From assembly GCF_004135935.1 (NCBI RefSeq), contig NZ_CP025086.1:2604001-2668000 (forward strand): a stretch of 64,000 bases of DNA, given 5' to 3'. Below are positions 58,554-64,000 of this stretch, piece after piece. The translations under genes and the position numbers were made by a program. This DNA comes from Methylovirgula ligni. Lineage in GTDB: Bacteria > Pseudomonadota > Alphaproteobacteria > Rhizobiales > Beijerinckiaceae. The notes beneath the pieces were generated by a model. That model worked only from the letters and a program-made list of their open reading frames with translations. It was not told where the DNA came from and searched no databases. Position 1 is the first letter of the stretch, and every line of letters begins with the position of its first letter.

Positions 58554-59644
58554 TAACCATCCTCCTGGTTGAGGAGAGCCAGGCCTCCGAGCATGCTGCC
58601 GACCACCGCCGGTGACCATGCCGCAACGGACGCGCTCAAAATGCCGGCTTCGCCGAAATCGGACACCATCTTGGTCAGGAGATAAAGCACGAAGCCTGCG
58701 GCGATGCCACCTCCGACCATCCTGCCGATGCCACCAAATCGGAAAAATCTTAATGAAAAGGCTGCGGCGATCAAAACCATCGCCACGAGCATCAGCGGCC
58801 GCGCCAGAAGTGTCTGGAATTGAAGGTCGAGACCGTTCGGATCGAGCCCTGCCACGGCGGCCTCGTCGCGCATCCGCCGCAACGCCCAGAACGGGACGGA
58901 ATCCGGAGTCAGAAAGCTCTCGGACAGGTCGCTCGAAGAAATATCCGTCGCCAGCAGGTAGATGCCGACCTTGTGCGGGTCCTCGCCGGGCGCGCTGACC
59001 TCGGCATCCTGCAGCTTCCACACACCTTGCAGCAACGTCGCGCTGGCCGCCTGTATCCGCTCCTCGAACTTGCCGTCCGGCTCGTAGACATAGGCGATAA
59101 CCGATTTGAGGTGGGTGCCGGCATCGAGCGCGCTTTCGGCGCGCAGAATGGCTTCGCCGTCGATGCCGCTCTCGCGGATCCACAGGCTGCCGTCGCCAAG
59201 CGCGCTGCCGGCTCGGCCGAAAAGCTTCGCCTCGATCACGTCGGCGCGCTGCTTCATCGCCGCCGAGAGCGGGTTGAACGCCGTGACCGACAGGATGCCG
59301 ACCGTCAGGGCGATGGCGACGGGCGGCAGCAGGAATTGCCAGACCGATATGCCGGCGGAGCGGGCGACGATCAGCTCCAGCTTGCGGGTCAGGTCGATGA
59401 AGGCCGCCATCGTGCCGAACAGGACGCAGAACGGCAGGATCTGCTCCGCCACAGTCGGCGTCCGCAGGAGCGCCAGATAGGCGATATAGCCGGGACTGGC
59501 CCCCTCCATGCCGTTGGAGCGGCGCAGCAATTCAACGAGGTCGAAGACGTACACGGTGCCGACGATGGCGGCGAAGACCGCCGCGATCGTCTTGAGGAAG
59601 CGCCAGGTCAGGTAGCGGCCGAGGGTCGTTCCGAGGATGTTCAT
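58553..59644 (-). CDS. lptG: LPS export permease LptG
   Basis: Inner-membrane subunit of the LptB2FG transporter that extracts LPS. 363 residues with two helices near the start (ILGTTLGRYLTWRFLKTIAAVF), a periplasmic beta-jellyroll domain (about 110-260) and four or so helices at the end. Coupled to lptD by a 1-bp overlap. Its usual twin lptF is not upstream: about 580 bp without a gene separate it from divergent pepA. Confidence 0.93.
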   Translation of the reverse strand: MNILGTTLGRYLTWRFLKTIAAVFAAIVGTVYVFDLVELLRRSNGMEGASPGYIAYLALLRTPTVAEQILPFCVLFGTMAAFIDLTRKLELIVARSAGISVWQFLLPPVAIALTVGILSVTAFNPLSAAMKQRADVIEAKLFGRAGSALGDGSLWIRESGIDGEAILRAESALDAGTHLKSVIAYVYEPDGKFEERIQAASATLLQGVWKLQDAEVSAPGEDPHKVGIYLLATDISSSDLSESFLTPDSVPFWALRRMRDEAAVAGLDPNGLDLQFQTLLARPLMLVAMVLIAAAFSLRFFRFGGIGRMVGGGIAAGFVLYLLTKMVSDFGEAGILSASVAAWSPAVVGSMLGGLALLNQEDG

Positions 59645-60226
59645 AGCGCCGCCCGCTTGTTTGCGGCGCCGCCTGCGGCCAAAACCACCCCAGCCCGAGG
59701 CACCGCGCCTTCAGGCGCAGCGGTCAGGTCGGCTGAGCGGGTCAAACTGGCAACGAACGACATAACGCGGGCGCTTCCGTGGAGAATAGGCCGACCGGCC
59801 ACCAAAGCAGGTTCGGAACTGCGAGAATGGCTAACATCAGACGGGCCGCCCAAAAGGGCCCAGATCTTCGCGCATCGTCTCCCTATCAGCGGCCGGGTCG
59901 CTTCCCGCGACGCCCGGCCTGTCCGGCCGCCGGAATCGCGGATAGACCCGTGAAAACTCACTCTCTTTGGCTACATAGTCGATGCCATTGGTGCAAGCTG
60001 CTCGGGGCATTTTGAGGGCAATTGCGTTGCGATGCGCAAACCCCGTTGCGCCGGGGCCACGGCCGCCGGGGCGCCGGCGACTCTGGCGAAAAAACTGGCG
60101 AGGAAATGCCGAGCAGTGCTAGGGCTTGGCGTCCGCACCCGTCGCCCTCCGTCAGCGGACGCCGGGCGAGCCCTAAGTTTCTGTTTTGCAGCACGGTCTC
60201 TCGAATCGTCCCGCGTTTTCGAGGCC
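59645..60226. other. Gap between lptG and pepA, no gene seen
   Basis: About 580 bp between divergent genes. Open frames here are short and have no recognisable protein or membrane-helix pattern; in particular no LptF-like sequence remains. The region should hold both promoters, but I found no convincing -35/-10 pair. It has several GC-rich imperfect repeats near 59890-59935. Confidence 0.45.
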
Positions 60227-60247
60227 ATGCAACGAGAAGAGAGCCAG

Positions 60248-61840
60248 ATGCCCCACGCCGCAAAAGTTGATTTCGTTCCGCTCGCGTCCCTGTCGGTTGC
60301 CACGCCCCCGGCGAAGGCCAGCGGCAAAGTCAAGCAAGTATCGACGCTCATCATCTTCGCTGGCGAAGATTTGAACCTGGGCAAGGCAACGCGCGGCCTG
60401 ATCGGCGAGGATGGCGTCGCGCTCGTCAAAAAGGCAGCCGGAGCCGCCAAGTTCAAGGGCAAAACGTCTTCGACGCTCGACATTCTCGCCCCGGCCGGGC
60501 TCACGGCCGAGCGCCTGCTCGTCATCGGCGTTGGCGGCGACGAGAGCGAAAAATCCGCCAAGGGCAAGGATCATGGGAAGGATCACGGCAAGGGCAAGCG
60601 GCCACAGGATTTTCTGAGCCTCGGCGGAATCGTCGCCAGCAAGGCTGGCCACGCTTCGGCAGTGACCGTTGTTTTCGACTTGCCGCACAATCCCAAGGAT
60701 GCGGCTGCCGCGGCGGCGGAATTCGCCGAAGGCATCACGCTGCGCAGCTACAAGTTCGATCTCTACAAGACGAAGAAAAAGGATGATGACGCGGGCGAGG
60801 CCGCGGCGATTTCTGTCGCTGTGGAAGATCCCGCCGCGGCCAAGCGCGCCGCCAAAGGCCGCGAGGCGGTGGCCGAGGGCGTCATCCTCGCCCGCAGCCT
60901 CGTCAACGAGCCGGCCAACATCCTCTATCCGGAAGAATTCGCCAATCGCGCCAAGGAACTCGAAAAGCTCGGCGTCGAGGTCGAGATTCTCGACAAGGCG
61001 GCGCTGGCCAAGATCGGCATGGGGGCGCTCCTCGGCGTCGGCCAGGGGTCGGCGCGCGAAAGCCGCGTCGTCATCATGCGTTGGCGCGGCGACAAGGGCA
61101 AAGACAAGTCGAAGCCAGTCGCCTTCATCGGCAAGGGCGTGACCTTCGATACCGGCGGTATTTCGATCAAGGGCGCCGCCGGCATGGAAGACATGAAGGG
61201 CGATATGGCGGGCGCCGCGTGTGTCGTCGGGCTCATCCATGCGCTCGCCGCGCGTAAAGCCAAAGTCGATGCGATCGGCGCCATCGGCATTGTCGAGAAC
61301 ATGCCAGGCTCCAATGCGCAGCGGCCGGGCGACATCGTCAAATCGCTCTCCGGCCAGACGATCGAGGTCATCAATACCGATGCCGAAGGCCGCCTCGTGC
61401 TGGCCGATGTGCTCTGGTACGTGCAGGACAAGTACAAGCCGCAGTTCATGGTCGATCTCGCAACGCTGACCGGCGCGGTGATGGTCGCGCTCGGCCAGGA
61501 ATATGCGGGCCTGTTCTCCAACGACGATACGCTGAGCGAGCGGTTGACCGAGGCCGGCAAGGAGACGAACGAGAAGCTCTGGCGGCTGCCGCTCGGGCCG
61601 AGCTATGACAAGCTCATCGATTCCAAATTCGCCGATATGAAGAACACGGGCGGACGCCACGGCGGTTCGATCACCGCGGCGCAATTCATCCAGCGCTTCG
61701 TCAATGGCACGCCCTGGGCGCATCTCGACATTGCCGGCACCGGCATGAATGCGCCGGCGAACGATATCAACCAGAGCTGGGGCTCGGGATTCGGCGTGCG
61801 GCTTCTGGAGCGGCTCGTCAGCGATCATTATGAAGGGTAA
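60248..61840 (+). CDS. pepA: Leucyl aminopeptidase (M17)
   Basis: Di-zinc aminopeptidase; in E. coli PepA also binds DNA. The catalytic domain has [23 protein letters not shown] (lysine and first metal ligands) and the signature [15 protein letters not shown] 60248 gives 530 residues; ATG 60227 would add seven. Compared with the family there are Lys/His/Asp-rich inserts at about 98-116 ([15 protein letters not shown]), 175-185 and 285-292. It is divergent from lptG, as in relatives where lptF lies between. Confidence 0.95.
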   Translation: MPHAAKVDFVPLASLSVATPPAKASGKVKQVSTLIIFAGEDLNLGKATRGLIGEDGVALVKKAAGAAKFKGKTSSTLDILAPAGLTAERLLVIGVGGDESEKSAKGKDHGKDHGKGKRPQDFLSLGGIVASKAGHASAVTVVFDLPHNPKDAAAAAAEFAEGITLRSYKFDLYKTKKKDDDAGEAAAISVAVEDPAAAKRAAKGREAVAEGVILARSLVNEPANILYPEEFANRAKELEKLGVEVEILDKAALAKIGMGALLGVGQGSARESRVVIMRWRGDKGKDKSKPVAFIGKGVTFDTGGISIKGAAGMEDMKGDMAGAACVVGLIHALAARKAKVDAIGAIGIVENMPGSNAQRPGDIVKSLSGQTIEVINTDAEGRLVLADVLWYVQDKYKPQFMVDLATLTGAVMVALGQEYAGLFSNDDTLSERLTEAGKETNEKLWRLPLGPSYDKLIDSKFADMKNTGGRHGGSITAAQFIQRFVNGTPWAHLDIAGTGMNAPANDINQSWGSGFGVRLLERLVSDHYEG

Positions 61841-61866
61841 GTCCCCGCCCTGACCGGCGAGGCCGC

Positions 61867-62325
61867 ATGGAGATCTGGTTCTATCATCTGCAAAGTCAGC
61901 CGCTTGAGCGCGCCTTGCCGGCGCTGCTCGAGCGCGCGCTTGCACAAGGCTGGCGCGCCGTCGTCCAGGCCGCGAGCGAGGAACGTCTCGACGCGCTTGA
62001 CGAGGTTCTCTGGACCTACGCCGATGCCAGCTTTCTCGCGCACGGACGCGCCCGCGATGGCGATGCGGAGATGCAGCCGGTCTATCTGACCTGCGGCGGC
62101 GAAAATCCCAACGCGGCGCGGCTGCGGCTCTTCGTCGACGGCGCCGATGTCGCCGGAAATCTCGCCGCCGATGCCGCCTATGAGCGCGCAATCCTGCTGT
62201 TCGACGGCAACGATCCCGACCAGCTCGACGGTGCGCGTTCGCAGTGGAAAGCGCTGAAGTCGAGCGGCTTTCCGCTCACCTATTGGCAGCAGAACGAGCG
62301 CGGCGGGTGGGAGAAGAGGGGATAA
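61867..62325 (+). CDS. holC: DNA polymerase III chi subunit
   Basis: Clamp-loader accessory protein that binds SSB. 152 residues; MEIWFYHLQSQPLERALPALLE, the LDEVLWTYADASFLAHG segment and the C-terminal YWQQNERGGWEKRG are typical of alphaproteobacterial HolC. It follows pepA by 26 bp in the same direction, the widely conserved pepA-holC pair. Confidence 0.95.
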   Translation: MEIWFYHLQSQPLERALPALLERALAQGWRAVVQAASEERLDALDEVLWTYADASFLAHGRARDGDAEMQPVYLTCGGENPNAARLRLFVDGADVAGNLAADAAYERAILLFDGNDPDQLDGARSQWKALKSSGFPLTYWQQNERGGWEKRG

Positions 62326-62350
62326 AAATCCCTTCTCGCGCTTGCCGCTT

Positions 62351-63328
62351 TCACGCCGCTGCGTCCGAACCCACCTCAAGCTGCCAATCGATGGCTTCAA
62401 GGCGGGCGTTGCGCCGAAGGGTCTGAGGCGGCTGCCCGAAGGCTCGCAAAAAAGCGCGGCGCATATGATCCCGGTCGCTAAACCCGGTCTGACGCGCAAC
62501 GACGTCGATCGGATGGCGGGTATGCTCCATGAGCGCGCGCGCAGCTTCCGTTCGCATGTTCTCGATCGCTTTGGCGGGCGACTGGCCAGTCTCGGCATGA
62601 AAAGCACGGCTGAATTGCCGCGGGCTAAGATGCGCCACCTCAGCAAGCTCGGGCACGGTCAGCGGCTTATGAAGATGTTCGCGGGCGTAGGCGAGGGCGG
62701 TCTGAATCCGGTCGGATTTGGGTTCCAGTTCAAGGAGCGTGGAGAATTGCGATTGGCCGCCGGCGCGCCGATGGTAGATGACAAGCTTGCGCGCGACCGA
62801 CTTCGCAATTTCCGGCCCGAGATCGCTTTCGATCAATGCGAGGCCGAGGTCGATCCCGGCGGTCATCCCCGCTGACGTCCAGATCGGGCCGTCATTGATG
62901 AAAATCCGGTCCTCGTCGACTTTCACCTTGAGAAATTTCTTCTGCAATTCGCGGGCATGAAGCCAGTGGGTGGTGACGCGGCGGCCATCGAGCAGACCAG
63001 CCTCGGCGAGCACGAACGCGCCCGTGCACGTCGCAGCGATACGTCTGTAACGTTGGGGGGAGGCTTTGACGAAGGCGATCAACCCTGGCGTCGGCGCCTC
63101 GGGGATCGTCGCGCCGCCAATGATCAGCGTATCGAACCTGGCATCGCTGAAAGCTTCGCTATCGAGTTTCACGCCAGAAGAGGTTTTGACCGCGCCGCCG
63201 GTTTCCGAAATAAAATGAAGCTCATAGGCAGGCTCTTCCGCCAGCAGATTGGCAATTTCGAAGACCGTCACGACGGCCAGCGCCATCACCGAATAGCCGG
63301 GATAAACCAGGAATGCGACGTCCCGCAT
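62351..63328 (-). CDS. GlxA-type transcription regulator (DJ-1/PfpI plus AraC domains)
   Basis: 325-residue regulator. Residues 1 to about 190 form a DJ-1/PfpI-like domain with C101 (IAATCTGAFVLAEAGLL) at the nucleophile position; residues about 225-320 form an AraC helix-turn-helix (LTVPELAEVAHLSPRQFSRAF, then PIDVVARQTGFSDRDHMRRAF). Such proteins sense amines or aldehydes in other bacteria; the ligand here is unknown. It is divergent from the SDR gene at the window end, a likely target. Confidence 0.93.
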   Translation of the reverse strand: MRDVAFLVYPGYSVMALAVVTVFEIANLLAEEPAYELHFISETGGAVKTSSGVKLDSEAFSDARFDTLIIGGATIPEAPTPGLIAFVKASPQRYRRIAATCTGAFVLAEAGLLDGRRVTTHWLHARELQKKFLKVKVDEDRIFINDGPIWTSAGMTAGIDLGLALIESDLGPEIAKSVARKLVIYHRRAGGQSQFSTLLELEPKSDRIQTALAYAREHLHKPLTVPELAEVAHLSPRQFSRAFHAETGQSPAKAIENMRTEAARALMEHTRHPIDVVARQTGFSDRDHMRRAFLRAFGQPPQTLRRNARLEAIDWQLEVGSDAAA

Positions 63329-63447
63329 GACTTACACCTTATGTCCTAAATAGCCGTATATATGACATTTGAGACTTCGGCGCGCAACCCTATTGTCTTT
63401 CCGCCCGCGGCTCAGAATCTGAGCGATTACGGAAAGGAATAGAACCC

Positions 63448-64000
63448 ATGAGCAATGCCAAGGGCACGGCCCTCGTTACAGGCGCGTCTTCGGGCATCGG
63501 TGCCGTCTATGCGGACCGGCTTGCCAAGCGCGGGTATGACTTGATTTTGGTGGCCCGCAACGCGGAGCGGCTGAACGCCGTCGCAAACAGGCTGCGGGCG
63601 GAGACTGGCCGCGCGGTCAAAGTCTTTCCGGCCGATCTCGCCGATAAGGCCGGCCTCGCGAAAGTCGAGGCGGTGCTGCGGGACGATCCGAGCATCAGTG
63701 TGCTCGTCAACAACGCGGGCTTTGGGGCCGTTACGTCGATTCTCCAGGCGGATGTCGATGACATGGAGGCGATGATCGAGCTCAACGTCACCGCGCTGAC
63801 ACGTCTTACCTACGCTGTGGCGCCGGCCTTCGTGGCGCGCGGCAGCGGCACGATCATCAACATCGCCTCTATCGTCGGTATCGCGGTCGAGATGTTGAAC
63901 GGCGTCTATAGCGCGTCGAAATCCTATGTCCTCAGCTTCGGTCACTCGTTGCAAAAGGACTTGGCGGATAAGGGGATTCGGATACAGACCGTCCTGCCTG
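63448..64000 (+). CDS. Short-chain dehydrogenase/reductase (cut by window edge)
   Basis: N-terminal 184 residues of an NAD(P)-dependent SDR. The cofactor loop is TGASSGIG (11-18), NNAGFG follows, and the active-site Y and K appear in GVYSASKSY. GGAAAGGA lies just upstream of the ATG at 63448. The substrate is unknown. The gene runs off the window; it is divergent from the GlxA-type regulator across 119 bp, so that regulator may control it. Confidence 0.9.
   Translation, partial: MSNAKGTALVTGASSGIGAVYADRLAKRGYDLILVARNAERLNAVANRLRAETGRAVKVFPADLADKAGLAKVEAVLRDDPSISVLVNNAGFGAVTSILQADVDDMEAMIELNVTALTRLTYAVAPAFVARGSGTIINIASIVGIAVEMLNGVYSASKSYVLSFGHSLQKDLADKGIRIQTVLP

Noticed and set aside
58554-59183. 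Longer lptD frame running back into lptG
   Set aside because: The ATG at 58553 has CAGGAGG upstream and overlaps the lptG stop in the usual TAATG manner, and the signal peptide begins shortly after it.
63336-63370. ATGTC/GACAT inverted repeat in the GlxA-regulator/SDR gap
   Set aside because: The arms are only 5 bp and 18 bp apart; not enough to call an operator.

Overview
The window looks like ordinary chromosomal DNA from a GC-rich alphaproteobacterium. Gene order and protein style fit the Hyphomicrobiales (Rhizobiales), perhaps a Beijerinckiaceae/Methylobacteriaceae relative. The supports are the run rpsB-tsf-pyrH-frr-uppS-cdsA-dxr-rseP-bamA-lpxD-fabZ, a long alphaproteobacterial-type ribosomal protein S2, a class I PHA synthase, small ArgC (type 2), and the pairs rplM-rpsI/argC and lptG-lptD-surA-pdxA-rsmA. 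The family assignment is inference from gene content only. I see no rRNA, tRNA, CRISPR array, insertion sequence, integrase or prophage gene.

Layout. 1-2.4 kb (minus): partial aldo/keto reductase, DUF2214 membrane protein and OxyR. 2.5-4.7 kb: katG, divergent from oxyR, forming a peroxide-defence pair. 5-19.2 kb: the long plus-strand translation/isoprenoid/envelope cluster (rpsB to fabZ), interrupted by a minus-strand metallophosphoesterase and an orphan LuxR-type response regulator. 19.2-25.8 kb: mixed accessory genes, including a BTLCP protease, a quinone oxidoreductase, two secreted Cys-paired proteins, a FemAB/CelD-like acyltransferase divergent from a polysaccharide deacetylase, DUF2842 and heme A synthase. 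26.4-28.4 kb: rplM-rpsI and argC. 28.4-36.2 kb: ArsR/SRPBCC pair, AbrB-type membrane protein with a YbhB-like protein, FAH-family enzyme, alpha/beta hydrolase, phaC, a small secreted protein and an SDR. 36.2-44.3 kb (all minus): purF, cvpA, radA, dnaB, rplI, DUF2232, rpsR, rpsF. 44.6-45.7 kb: small secreted proteins and a YkgJ-type Cys-cluster protein. 45.9-53 kb (plus): fabD-fabG-acpP-fabF-mltG-yicC-gmk. 53-59.6 kb (minus): rsmA-pdxA-surA-like-lptD-lptG. 60.2-64 kb: pepA, holC, a GlxA-type regulator and a truncated SDR.

Functionally most genes serve protein synthesis, fatty acid and lipid A synthesis, outer-membrane assembly (BamA, SurA-like, LptD/LptG, RseP) and DNA replication/repair (DnaB, RadA, HolC). 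Points worth a second look are small: the S2 C-terminal helix-hairpin-helix extension; probable rpsF leader structures; a 40-bp inverted repeat in front of the AbrB-type gene; an ArsR operator cluster; a set of secreted proteins with paired cysteines (PsiF-like); a metallophosphoesterase with a histone-like Lys/Ala tail; and the absence of lptF, skp, lpxA/lpxB and alr from positions where relatives often carry them. I found no convincing new multi-gene system.
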